A DNA stretch of 64,000 bases from Elymus sibiricus. Lineage: Eukaryota; Streptophyta; Magnoliopsida; Poales; Poaceae. The DNA is taken from the NCBI GenBank assembly GCA_039707655.1, contig CM077668.1:402052130-402116129 (forward strand), written 5' to 3'. The notes beneath the pieces were generated by a model. It made no database searches. It worked only from the letters and a program-made list of their open reading frames with translations, and was not told the DNA's origin. Positions 46,185 to 58,911 of the stretch are shown here, piece after piece. The position numbers and the translations under genes were made by a program. How positions within the stretch are numbered: position 1 is the stretch's first letter; each line of letters begins with the position of its first letter.

Positions 46185-48083
46185 TGTTGGAAATATGCCC
46201 TAGAGACAATAATAAATTGGTTATTATCATATTTCCTTGTTCATCATAATCGTTTATTATCCATGCTATAATTGTATTGATTGGAACCTCAAATACATGT
46301 GTGGGTACATAGACAACACTGTGTCCCTAGTATGCCTCTAGTTAACTAGCTCGTTGATCAAAAGATGGTGAAGGTTTCCTAGCCATGGACATGAGATGTC
46401 ATTTGATAACGGGATCACATCATTAGGAGAATGATGTGATGGACAAGACCCAAACTATAAACGTAGCATATGATCGTGTCAGTTTATTGCTATTGTTTTC
46501 TGCATGTCAAGTATCTGTTCCTATGACCATGAGATCATGCAACTCACTGACACCGGAGGAATACCTTGTGTGTATCAAACGTCGCAATGTAACTGGGTGA
46601 CTATAAAGGTGCTCTACAGGTATCTCCGAGGGTGTCTGTTGGGTTGGCATGGATCAAGACTGGGATTTGTTACTCCGTGTGACGGAGAGGTATCTCAGGG
46701 CCCACTCGGTAATACAACATCACAATGAGCCTTGCAAGCAATGTGACTAAAGTGTTAGCCACGAGATCTTGTATTACGGAACGTGTAAAGAGACTTGCCG
46801 GTAACGAGATTGAACTAGGTATAGAGATACCGACGATCGAATCTCGGGCAAGTAACATACCGAAGAACAAAGGGAACAGCATACGGGATTAATTGAATCC
46901 TTGACATAGAGGTTCGACCGATATAGATCTTCGTAGAATATGTAGGAACCAATATGGGCATCCAGGTTCCGCTATCGGTTATTGGCCGTAGAGGTGTCTC
47001 GGTCATGTCTACATAGTTCTCGAACCCGCAGGGTCTGCACACTTAAGGTTCGGTGACGTTTCGGTAGAATTGAGTTATGTATGATTGGTGACCGAAGGTT
47101 GTTCGGAGTCCCGGATGAGATCCCGGACATCACGAGGAGCTCCGGAATGGTCCGGAGGTAAAGATTGATATATAGGAAGTCCCGTTTTGGCCACCGGAAA
47201 AGTTTCGGGTATTTCCGGTAGTGTACCGGGAGTACCGGAGGGCCATCGGGAGGGGCCACCCACGCCGGGAGGCCACATGGGCCTGAAGGGGGTTGCACCA
47301 GCCCTTAGTGGGCTGGGCAAACCAGCCCTACAAGGCCCATGCGGCTAGGAATAAGTGGGAAAGGAAAAACCCCAAAGAAAAGGGAAGGGAGACCAAATAT
47401 GGAAGGTGTCCTATTTGGACTAGGATTGAAGTGGAGGAGTCCACCTCCTCCACCTCCAAATTTCGGCCAGCCCTTGAGGGTTTGAGGCTGCCTCCTCCCC
47501 TCCCTCCCTCCTATATATACTAGAGGATTTAGAGGAGAAAAATAACCCTAATTGCCACGTGCTCCCTCTACTTCATCTAGATCGGTTTCTCCTCTAGTCT
47601 AGTTTCAGCGGTGCTTAGGCGAAGCCCTGCCGGAATTGTTCCACCACCACAGCCGCCGCGCCATCGCGCCGCCGGAGAACTCTTCTACCTCTCCGCTCTC
47701 TCTCTTGCTGGATCAAGGAGGCGGAGATCGTCATCGAGTTGTACGTGTGCTGAACGCGGAGGTGCCGTCCGTTCGGCGCTAGATCGGAAGGACCGTGATC
47801 AGGATCGCGAGACAATTCATGATTTGATCGCGGGACGGATCGTGATGGGATCGTGGGACGGATCGAGATTGGATCGCGAGATGGATCGTGATGAGATCGC
47901 GGGACACTCGGCGATTTGGATCACGAAGACGTTCGACTACATCAACCGCGTTTCTTAACGCTTCCGCTTAGCGATCTACAAGGGTATGTAGATTTACTCT
48001 CCCTCTCATAGATGCTCATCACCATGGATAGATCTTGTGTGTGCGTAGGAAATTTTTTGTTTCCCATGCAACGTTCCCCAACA
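46185..48083 (+). repeat. Array LTR 2
   Basis: Same bounds and length as LTR 1 (1,899 bp). About seven private differences by eye. It serves as the 3' LTR of unit 1 and the 5' LTR of unit 2. Confidence 0.95.
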
Positions 48084-51000
48084 GTGGCATCATGAGCCAG
48101 GTCTATGCGTAGATGAGATCTCGAGTAGAACACAAACGAGTTGTGGGCGTGGGTGTATACATATTGCTTGCCGTTACTAGTTGATATTTGATTCGGCAGT
48201 ACTGTGAGATGAAGCGGCCCGGACCGACATTACGCGTACACTTACGCGAGACAGGTTCCTTCAACTGACATGTAACTTCGTTGCATAAAGATAGCTAGCA
48301 GGTGTCTGTCTCTCTCACTTTAGTTGAATCGATTTCAATGAAGAGGGTTCTTTTAGAAGATCAAAAATCAATCACTACACCACGTTGTGGTTTTGCGTAG
48401 GTAAGAACGGTTCTTGCAAACCCGTAGCAGCCACGTAAAATTTGCAACAACAATTAGAGGACGTCTAACTTGTTTTTGCAGGGTATGATGTGATATGATA
48501 TGGCCAATTACATGATGAGATATATGTGATGTATGAGATGATCATGTGTTGTATAGAATATCACGACTTGCATGTCGATGAGTACGGCAACTGGCAGGAG
48601 CCATAGAGTTGTCTTTAATTATTGTATGACCTGCGTGTCAATCATTAAGCGCTATGTAATGCTTTACTTTATCGCTAAACGTTAGCATAGTCGTGGAAGC
48701 AACAGTCGGCGCGACAACCTTATGGCGACACGTTGATGGAGATCAAGATGATGGAGATCAAGATGATGGAGATCATGGTGTCATGCCGGTGACGATGGAG
48801 ATCATGCCGGTGCTTTGGAGATGGAGATCAAAAGCACAAGTTCATGGCCATATCATGTCACTTATGATTTGCATGTGATGTTAATCCTTTTATGCATCTT
48901 ATTTTGCTTAGGACGACGGTAGCATTATAAGGTGATCCCTCACTTAAATTTCAAGAAAAATTGTGTTCTCCCCGAGTGTGCACCGTTGCGAAAGTTCGTC
49001 GTTTCGAGACACGCCGTGATGATCGGGTGTGATAGACTCCACGTTCACATACAACGGGTGCAAGCCATGTTGCACATGCGGAACACTCGGGTTAAACTTG
49101 ATGAGCCTAGCATGTACAGACATGGCCTCGGAACACAAGAGACCGAAAGGTCGAACATGAGTCATATAGTAGATATAATCAACATGAAGATGTTCACCAT
49201 TGAAACCACCTCAACTCACGTGATGATCGGACTTGAGTTGGTGAATTTGGATCATGTGACACTCGAATGACCGGAGGGATGTCAATTTGAGTGGGAGTTT
49301 TAAGTAATATGATTAACTAAACTCATTATCATGAACATAGTCAAAGTGTCTTTGCAAATTATGTTGTAGATTACTAGATCGCGCTGTAGCTCCCTTGAAT
49401 TTTTATATGTTCCTAGAGAAATAGATTTGAAAGATGATGGTAGCAGTAATGCGGACTGGGTCCGTGATCTGAGGATTGTCCTCAAATTGCTGCACAGAAG
49501 GCTTATGTCCTTAATGCACCGCTCGGTGCACCACCCCCTCTAGCGTCGTCTGTAGATGTTGTGAACATCTGACAGGCACGTTCCGATGACTACTTAATAG
49601 TTCAGTGCGTCATGCATTACGGCTTTGAACTGAGGCTCCAAAACGTTTTGAACGTCACGGAACATATGAGATGTTTTAAGAGCTGAAATTGGGATCTCAG
49701 ACTCGTGCCCATGTTGAGAGGTATGAGACCTCCAACAAGATTCTTTGCCTGCAAGATGATGGAGAATAGCTCAATCGTTGAGCATGTGCTCAAATTGTTT
49801 GAGTGCTACAATCACTTGAATCGAGTGGGAGTTGATCTTCCAGATAAGATAGTGATTGATATAGCTCTCCAAGTCACTGTCACTAAGCTACTAGAGCTTC
49901 GTGATGAACTATAAAAGGCCAGAGATGATGATCCCTGAGCTGTTCGCAATGTTTGACACCGCGAAGGTAGAAATCAAGAAGGAAGCATCAAGTGTTGATG
50001 AAACCACTAGTCTCGAGAAGGGCAAGGGCAAGGAGGGATACTTCATGGATGGCAAGCCAGTTGCTGCTCCAGTGAAGAAACCCAAGGTTGAACCCAAACC
50101 CGAGACTAAGTGCTTCTATTATGAGGAGAACGGTCGCTGAAGTGGAACAACCCTAGATACTTGGTAGATAAGAAGGTTAGCAACGTCGACAGAAGTATAT
50201 TTGATATACGTATTATTGATGTGTACCTTACTAGTACTCCTAGTAGCACCTGGGTATTAGATACCGGTTCGGTTGCTAAATGTTAGTAACTCGAAATTAA
50301 AGCTACGGAATAAACGGAAGCTAGCTAAGGGTGAGGTGACGATGAGTGTTGGAAGTGTTTCCAAGGTTGATGTGATCACCATCGCACGCTCTCTCTACCT
50401 TCAGGATTAGTGATGAACCTAAATAAATGTTATTTGGTGTTTGCGTTGAGCATGAACGTTATTAGATCATGTTTATTGCAATACGGTTATTCATTTAAAA
50501 AGAAATAATGGTTATTCTGTTTACATGAATAATACCTTCAATGGTCATACACCCAATAAGAGTGGTTTATTGAATCTTGATCGTAGTGATACACATGTTC
50601 ATAATATTTATGCCAAAAGATACAAAGTTAATAATGATAGTACCACATACTTGTGGCACTGCCGCTAAATGTCATATTGGTGTAAAACGCATGAAGAAAC
50701 TCCATGCTGATGGATCTTTGGACTCATTCGATTTCGAATCGGTTGAGACATGCGGACCATGCCTCATGGGCAAGATGACTAAAACCCCGTTTTCCGGTAT
50801 GATGGAGCGGGCAATTGACTTATTGGAAATGATACATATTGATGTATGCGGTCCAGTGAGTATTATAGTGTGCGGTGAATATCGTTATTTTCCTACCTTC
50901 ACTGATGATTTGAGTAGATATGGGTATATTTACTTAAAGAAACACAAGTCTGAAACGTTTGAAAAGTTCAAACAAAATCAGAGTGAAGTTTGAGATCATC

Positions 51001-53151
51001 GTGACAAGAAGATAAAATGTCTACGATATGATCGTGGAGGTGAATATCTGAGTTACGACTTTGGTATACAACTTAAGACAATGTGGAAGTTGTTTCACAA
51101 CTCACGCCACCTGGAACACCATAGTGTGATGGTGTGTCCGAACGTCGTAGTCATGCTCTATTGGATATGGTGCGAACTATGATGTCTCTTATCGATTTAC
51201 CACTATCGTTTTAGGGTTATGCATTAGAGACAACCACATTCACTTTAAAAGGGGCACCATCTAAATCCGTTGAGATGACACCGTATGAATTTTGGTTTGG
51301 CGGAAACCTAAGCTGTCATTTCTTAATGTTTGGGGCTGCGACGCTTATGTGTAAAAGGGTTTTCACCTAATGAGCTCGAACCCAAAGCGAACAAATGCAT
51401 CTTCATGGAATACCCTAACGTAACAGTTGGGTAAACCTTCTATCTTAGATCCAAGCACAAAGTGTTTGTTGCTAAAACGGGTCTTTTCTCGAGAAAGAGT
51501 TTCTTTCGAAAGATTGAGTGTGAGGAAGATAGTACTTGATGAGGTTGTTGAACCTTTACTTCAACCTGAGAGTAGCGCAGCGCAGAAAGTTGTTTCTGTG
51601 GAGCCTACGTTAGTTGAAAAGGAAGTTAATGATGATGATCATGAAACTTCGGATCAAGTTACTATCGAACATCGTGGGTCGACAAGGACGCGTACTGCTC
51701 CTCAGTGGTATGGCAACCCTGTCTTAGAGGTCATGTTGTTGGACAACACCGAACCTACGAGCTATGGAGAAGCGATGATGGGCCCGGATTCCGAGAAATG
51801 GTTAAGACCATGAAATCCGAGATGGGATCCATGTAAGAAAACAAAGTATGGGCTTTGGAAGTATTACCTGAAGGGCGAAAGGCCATTCAGAACAAATGGA
51901 TCTTTAAAAGGAAGACGGACGCGGACGGCAATGTCACCGTCTATAAAGCTCGACTTGTGGCAAAGGGTTTATCACAAGTTCAAGGAGTTGACTACGATGA
52001 GACTTTCTCACCCGTAGCGATGCTCAAAGTCTGTTGGAATCATGTTAGCAGTTGCTGCATTTTTCAATTATGAAATCTGGCAGATGGATGTCAAAACATC
52101 GTTTCCTTAACGGTATCCGTAAGGAAAACTTGTATGTGATACAACCGGAAGGTTTTGTCAGTCCTAAGGATGCTAAAATATATGCAAACTCCAGCGATCC
52201 TTCTATGGACTGGAGCAAGCATCTCGGAGTTGGAATATACGCTTTGATGAGGTGATCAAAGTTTTTGAGTCTATACAAAGTTTATGAGAAACTTGTATTT
52301 ACAATAAAGTGAGTGGGAGCACTATAGAATTTCTGATAAGTATATGTGGTTGACATATTGTTGATCGGAAATGATGTAGAATTTCTGGAAAGCATAAAAG
52401 GTCGTTTGAAAAGAGTTTTTCAAAGGAAGACCTAGAATGAAGCTACTTAAATATTGGGCATCAAGATCTATAGAGATAGATCAAGACGTCTGATAAGACT
52501 TTCAATGAGTACATACCTTGACAAGATTTTGAAAGAGTTCAAAATGGATCAGTCGAAGAAAGAGTTCTTGCCTGATTTGTAAGGTGTGGAGTTGAGTGAG
52601 ACTCAAAGCTCGACCATGGCAGAAGAAAGAGAAAGGACGAAGGTCGTCCCCTATGCCTTATCCATAGGCTCTGTATAGTATGCCATGCTGTGTACCGCAC
52701 CTGATGTGTGCCTTGCCATGATTCTGTCAAGGGGTACAAGAGTGATCCAGGAGTGGATCATTGGACAGCGGTCAAGATTATCCTTAGTAACTAGAGGACT
52801 AAGGAAATATTTCTCGATTATGGAGGTGATAAAGAGTTCGTCGTAAAGGGTTACGTCGATGCAAGCTTTGACACCTATCCGGACGACTCTAAATAGTAGT
52901 CAGGATACATATAGTGGAGCAGCCATTTGGAATAGCTCCAAGTGGAGTGTGGTAGAAGTGTCTATAGTATGACATAGAGATTTGCAAAGTACACACGGAT
53001 CTGAATGTCGCAGACCCATTGACTAAAGACCTCTCTCACATGCAAAGCATGATCTGATCGAACCCCAGAACTCATTGGGTGTTAGATTCATAACAATGTA
53101 AATCACATGATGATGTGAACTAGATTATTGACTCTAGTGCAAGTGGGAGAC
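48084..53151 (+). pseudogene. Array internal region 2 (dead gag-pol)
   Basis: It has the same pieces, stops and frameshifts as internal region 1, including the altered zinc knuckle (about 50104-50140) and the YVVD motif at 52343-52354. It is one base shorter (TTAGCATAG at about 48684 against TTAGCAATAG). Only scattered single-base differences. Confidence 0.9.
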
Positions 53152-55050
53152 TGTTGGAAATATGCCCTAGAGACAATAATAAATTGGTTATTATCATATT
53201 TCCTTGTTCATCATAATCGTTTATTATCCATGCTATAATTGTATTGATTGGAACCTCAAATACATGTGTGGGTACATAGACAACATTGTGTCCCTAGTAT
53301 GCCTCTAGTTAACTAGCTCGTTGATCAAAAGATGGTGAAGGTTTCCTAGCCATGGACATGAGATGTCATTTGATAACGGGATCACATCATTAGGAGAATG
53401 ATGTGATGGACAAGACCCAAACTATAAACGTAGCATATGATCGTGTCAGTTTATTGCTATTGTTTTCTGCATGTCAAGTATCTGTTCCTATGACCATGAG
53501 ATCATGCAACTCACTGACACCGGAGGAATACCTTGTGTGTATCAAACGTCGCAACGTAACTGGGTGACTATAAAGGTGCTCTACAGGTATCTCCGAGGGT
53601 GTCTGTTGGGTTGGCATGGATCAAGACTGGGATTTGTTACTCCGTGTGACGGAGAGGTATCTCAGGGCCCACTCGGTAATACAACATCACAATGAGCCTT
53701 GCAAGCAATGTGACTAAAGTGTTAGCCACGAGATCTTGTATTACGGAACGTGTAAAGAGACTTGCGGGTAACGAGATTGAACTAGGTATAGAGATACCGA
53801 CGATCGAATCTCGGGCAAGTAACATACCGAAGAACAAAGGGAACAGCATACGGGATTAATTGAATCCTTGACATAGAGGTTCGACCGATATAGATCTTCG
53901 TAGAATATGTAGGAACCAATATGGGCATCCAGGTTCCGCTATTGGTTATTGGCCGTAGAGGTGTCTCGGTCATGTCTACATAGTTCTCGAACCCGCAGGG
54001 TCTGCACACTTAAGGTTCGGTGACGTTTCGGTAGAATTGAGTTATGTATGATTGGTGACCGAAGGTTGTTCGGAGTCCCGGATGAGATCCCGGACATCAC
54101 GAGGAGCTCCGGAATGGTCCGGAGGTAAAGATTGATATATAGGAAGTCCCGTTTTGGCCACCGGAAAAGTTTCGGGTATTTCCGGTAGTGTACCGGGAGT
54201 ACCGGAGGGCCATCGGGAGGGGCCACCCACGCCGGGAGGCCACATGGGCCTGAAGGGGGTTGCACCAGCCCTTAGTGGGCTGGGCAAACCAGCCCTACAA
54301 GGCCCATGCGGCTAGGAATAAGTGGGAAAGGAAAAACCCCAAAGAAAATGGAAGGGAGACCAAATATGGAAGGTGTCCTATTTGGACTAGGATTGAAGTG
54401 GAGGAGTCCACCTCCTCCACCTCCAAATTTCGGCCAGCCCTTGAGGGTTTGAGGCTGCCTCCTCCCCTCCCTCCCTCCTATATATACTAGAGGATTTAGA
54501 GGAGAAAAATAACCCTAATTGCCACGTGCTCCCTCTACTTCATCTAGATCGGTTTCTCCTCTAGTCTAGTTTCAGCGGTGCTTAGGCGAAGCCCTGCCGG
54601 AATTGTTCCACCACCACAGCCGCCGCGCCGTCGCGCCGCCGGAGAACTCTTCTACCTCTCCGCTCTCTCTCTTGCTGGATCAAGGAGGCGGAGATCGTCA
54701 TCGAGCTGTACGTGTGCTGAACGCGGAGGTGCCGTCCGTTCGGCGCTAGATCGGAAGGACCGTGATCAGGATCGCGAGACAATTCATGATTTGATCGCGG
54801 GACGGATCGTGATGGGATCGTGGGACGGATCGAGATTGGATCGCGAGATGGATCGTGATGAGATCGCGGGACACTCGGCGATTTGGATCGCGAAGACGTT
54901 TGACTACATCAACCGCGTTTCTTAACGCTTCCGCTTAGCGATCTACAAGGGTATGTAGATTTACTCTCCCTCTCGTAGATGCTCATCACCATGGATAGAT
55001 CTTGTGTGTGCGTAGGAAATTTTTTGTTTCCCATGCAACGTTCCCCAACA
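53152..55050 (+). repeat. Array LTR 3
   Basis: 1,899 bp, about three private differences (for example TTGCGGGTAAC at about 53764). Closest to LTR 2. It is followed by a primer site and internal DNA, so it acts as a 5' LTR whose partner is lost. Confidence 0.95.
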
Positions 55051-57783
55051 GTGGCATCATGAGCCAGGTCTATGCGTAGATAAGATCTCGAGTAGAACAC
55101 AAACGAGTTGTGGGCGTGGGTGTATACATATTGCTTGCCGTTACTAGTTGATATTTGATTCGGCAGTACTGTGAGATGAAGCGGCCCGGACCGACATTAC
55201 GCGTACACTTACGCGAGACAGGTTCCTTCAACTGACATGTAACTTCGTTGCATAAAGATGGCTAGCGGGTGTCTGTCTCTCTCACTTTAGTTGAATCGAT
55301 TTCAATGAAGAGGGTTCTTTTAGAAGATCAAAAAGCAATCACTACACCACGTTGTGGTTTTGCGTAGGTAAGAACGGTTCTTGCAAACCCGTAGCAGCCA
55401 CGTAAAATTTGCAACAACAATTAGAGGACGTCTAACTTGTTTTTGCAGGGTATGATGTGATATGATATGGCCAATTACATGATGAGATATATGTGATGTA
55501 TGAGATGATCATGTGTTGTATAGAATATCACGACTTGCATGTCGATGAGTACGGCAACTGGCAGGAGCCATAGAGTTGTCTTTAATTATTGTATGACCTG
55601 CGTGTCAATCATTAAGCGCTATGTAATGCTTTACTTTATCGCTAAACGTTAGCAATAGTCGTGGAAGCAACAGTTGGCGCGACAACCTTATGGCGACACG
55701 TTGATGGAGATCAAGATGATGGAGATCAAGATGATGGAGATCATGGTGTCATGCCGGTGACGATGGAGATCATGCCGGTGCTTTGGAGATGGAGATCAAA
55801 AGCACAAGTTCATGGCCATATCATGTCACTTATGATTTGCATGTGATGTTAATCCTTTTATGCATCTTATTTTGCTTAGGACGACGGTAGCATTATAAGG
55901 TGATCCCTCACTTAAATTTCAAGAAAAATTGTGTTCTCCCCGAGTGTGCACCGTTGCGAAAGTTCGTCGTTTCGAGACACGCCGTGATGATCGGGTGTGA
56001 TAGACTCCACGTTCACATACAACGGGTGCAAGCCATGTTGCACATGCGGAACACTCGGGTTAAACTTGATGAGCCTAGCATGTACAGACATGGCCTCGGA
56101 ACACAAGAGACCGAAAGGTCGAACATGAGTCATATAGTAGATATGATCAACATGAAGATGTTCACCATTTAAACCACCTCAACTCACGTGATGATCGGAC
56201 TTGAGTTGGTGAATTTGGATCATGTGACACTCGAATGACCGGAGGGATGTCAATTTGAGTGGGAGTTTTAAGTAATATGATTAACTAAACTCATTATCAT
56301 GAACATAGTCAAAGTGTCTTTGCAAATTATGTTGTAGATTACTAGATCGCGCTGTAGCTCCCTTGAATTTTTATATGTTCCTAGAGAAATAGATTTGAAA
56401 GATGATGGTAGCAGTAATGCGGACTGGGTCCGTGATCTGAGGATTGTCCTCAAATTGCTGCACAGAAGGCTTATGTCCTTAATGCACCGCTCGGTGCACC
56501 ACCCCCTCTAGCGTCGTCTGTAGATGTTGTGAACATCTGACAGGCACGTTCCGATGACTACTTAATAGTTCAGTGCGTCATGCATTACGGCTTTGAACTG
56601 AGGCTCCAAAACGTTTTGAACGTCACGGAACATATGAGATGTTTTAAGAGCTGAAATTGGGATCTCAGACTCGTGCCCATGTTGAGAGGTATGAGACCTC
56701 CAACAAGATTCTTTGCCTGCAAGATGATGGAGAATAGCTCAATCGTTGAGCATGTGCTCAAATTGTTTGAGTGCTACAATCACTTGAATCGAGTGGGAGT
56801 TGATCTTCCAGATAAGATAGTGATTGATATAGCTCTCCAAGTCACTGTCACTAAGCTACTAGAGCTTCGTGATGAACTATAAAAGGCCAGAGATGATGAT
56901 CCCTGAGCTGTTCGCAATGTTTGACACCGCGAAGGTAGAAATCAAGAAGGAAGCATCAAGTGTTGATGAAACCACTAGTCTCGAGAAGGGCAAGGGCAAG
57001 GAGGGATACTTCATGGATGGCAAGCCAGTTGCTGCTCCAGTGAAGAAACCCAAGGTTGAACCCAAACCCGAGACTAAGTGCTTCTATTATGAGGAGAACG
57101 GTCGCTGAAGTGGAACAACCCTAGATACTTGGTAGATAAGAAGGTTAGCAACGTCGACAGAAGTATATTTGATATACGTATTATTGATGTGTACCTTACT
57201 AGTACTCCTAGTAGCACCTGGGTATTAGATACCGGTTCGGTTGCTAAATGTTAGTAACTCGAAATTAAAGCTACGGAATAAACGGAAGCTAGCTAAGGGT
57301 GAGGTGACGATGAGTGTTGGAAGTGTTTCCAAGGTTGATGTGATCACCATCGCACGCTCTCTCTACCTTCAGGATTAGTGATGAACCTAAATAAATGTTA
57401 TTTGGTGTTTGCGTTGAGCATGAACGTTATTAGATCATGTTTATTGCAATACGGTTATTCATTTAAAAAGAAATAATGGTTATTCTGTTTACATGAATAA
57501 TACCTTCAATGGTCATACACCCAATAAGAGTGGTTTATTGAATCTTGATCGTAGTGATACACATGTTCATAATATTTATGCCAAAAGATACAAAGTTAAT
57601 AATGATAGTACCACATACTTGTGGCACTGCCGCTAAATGTCATATTGGTGTAAAACGCATGAAGAAACTCCATGCTGATGGATCTTTGGACTCATTCGAT
57701 TTCGAATCGGTTGAGACATGCGGACCATGCCTCATGGGCAAGATGACTAAAACCCCGTTTTCCGGTATGATGGAGCGGGCAAT
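55051..57783 (+). pseudogene. Array internal region 3, truncated in integrase
   Basis: It matches the first 2.73 kb of the other internal regions and stops after GATGGAGCGGGCAAT at 57783, in the segment before the integrase core. The next base belongs to the F-box exon. Integrase core, reverse transcriptase and 3' LTR are absent. Confidence 0.92.
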
Positions 57784-58134
57784 CGACTCCCACTTCTCAA
57801 AAAACTTTCACTTGTGGTGGTTTGTATATCGGAGGCCTCACTGCACAGGATCATCCAATCCAGTTGCCCTACCCTGGAGTGCTTAATGCTTCTTTTGACA
57901 GTTAAAATCGGTTGTCTCCGAATAAAGTCGCCTAACCTTGTAAGAATTGGAATTTCTTTTGACGTAGGGGAGCTCATCATCAAAGATGCCCCTTCACTTC
58001 AAAGGTTGATCCTTGATTCTTGTTATCCACCTTCACAAATAACTGTTGTCTCTGCGCCTAAACTGTAGACCTTGGGTGTAATTCATGATCTCTGTGATCA
58101 TTTCAAGATGGTGTTTGGCTCCACAGTTATCCAG
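57784..58134 (+). pseudogene. F-box gene exon 1, 3' part (LRR region)
   Basis: Coding resumes in frame RLPLLKKLSLVVVCISEASLH directly at the broken end of the third Copia copy, and carries repeats such as SPNLVRIGISFDVGELII and APSLQRLILDSC. TAG at 58066-58068 is in frame. The exon ends at ATCCAG|GTACTG. Confidence 0.85.
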
Positions 58135-58257
58135 GTACTGTATATTATCATCTACACTTTTGTAATCATAAGATGCATTTTTCATTTGTGCGCATAAGTT
58201 TTATATCATCTTGGAGTACACTTTTTGTACTAATATTATGTTCTATGCTCAATGAAG

Positions 58258-58392
58258 AGTTTGTCCATGGATAGCCTATCAGTGGTGCTGGATTCTGTCA
58301 AGATCTTATATATCAGTATGAATACTTTTGATCTGAACAAGATTATTGGCTTGTTGCGATGCTTTCCATGTCTGGAGAAGTTGTATATAAAG
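58258..58392 (+). pseudogene. F-box gene exon 2
   Basis: A 135-bp in-frame exon (SLSMDSLSVVLDSVKILYIS … RCFPCLEKLYIK) between an AAG|AGT acceptor and a AAG|GTGATG donor. FPCLEKLYIK is typical of this family. The acceptor choice is by frame and could be off by one codon. Confidence 0.75.
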
Positions 58393-58515
58393 GTGATGAT
58401 TTCACGCACATTGGAAGCCCATATATAGTGTGCAAGAATTAACCGTTCAGTTGTTACTCTTTCGACATACTCTTTTTTTAGACCTTAACTGTTTTCAATC
58501 ATCATGTCTATTTAG

Positions 58516-58911
58516 GCAGTAGGACGGGGTACAAAAGGTATAACCAATCAGTGGCATTGTAAGCACCAGGATTTTCTCAGTTCTCATGACATTCGTTTGA
58601 AGACAATAACGCTGGAAGGATATGTAGCCACCCATTCAAACACTACATTTGTCACATTCTTCCTGCTGAATGTGAGGGCACTATTGTCCATCAGGCTTAA
58701 ATTTATTAACAATGAAGTTTTGACGGATGGATATGTCGAAGAGCAAAAAAAGGAGTTTCAGGTGGACAAATGGGCTTCTGAACGTGCCAGTCTTCTTTTT
58801 ACATCATCTTGTGGTCACATTCCATTAAATTTTAGGACCCGGGATGTTCATTTTATGGATCTGACCGATCCATTTGATCATGACTGCCGAAAACACTGCA
58901 GCAGTGCCTAG
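58516..58911 (+). pseudogene. F-box gene exon 3 (FBD-like domain)
   Basis: After acceptor TTTAG the frame reads AVGRGTKGITNQWHCKHQDF … RLKTITLEGYVATHSNTTF, then FFLLNVRALLSIRLKF and ends at TAG 58909. The length and order fit the FBD domain that closes these proteins. No lesion was seen in this exon. Confidence 0.85.

Larger units (their letters stand above)
39217..57783 (+). mobile_element. Tandem array of one BARE/Angela-like Copia element (three LTRs)
   Basis: The order is LTR (39217-41115), internal (41116-46184), LTR (46185-48083), internal (48084-53151), LTR (53152-55050), partial internal (55051-57783). The repeat period is 6,968 then 6,967 bp, and all units are about 99% identical by eye. 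A normal insertion has two LTRs and a target duplication; here the 3' LTR is missing and the third internal region runs straight into the host exon. The internal regions are unable to code for a full polyprotein. Confidence 0.93.
38735..58911 (+). pseudogene. FBD-type F-box/LRR protein gene, split by an 18.6-kb Copia array
   Basis: Host gene in four coding pieces: 38735-39216, then after the Copia array 57784-58134, 58258-58392 and 58516-58911. It encodes an F-box (ERISDLPDAILVEIISLLPTK), leucine-rich repeats (LPLLKKLSLVVV, PTLECLMLL, APSLQRLILDSC) and a C-terminal FBD-like domain (KTITLEGYVATHSN … FINNE). Such proteins recruit substrates to SCF ubiquitin ligases and form very large families in grasses. 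The last three pieces share one frame. GT-AG introns at 58135-58257 and 58393-58515 keep that frame. Lesions: a frameshift near 38817-38825 separates the ATG frame from the F-box frame; a TAG at 58066-58068 interrupts ..SAPKL|TLGV; and the insertion has lost some coding sequence. Not functional as full-length protein. Confidence 0.9.
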
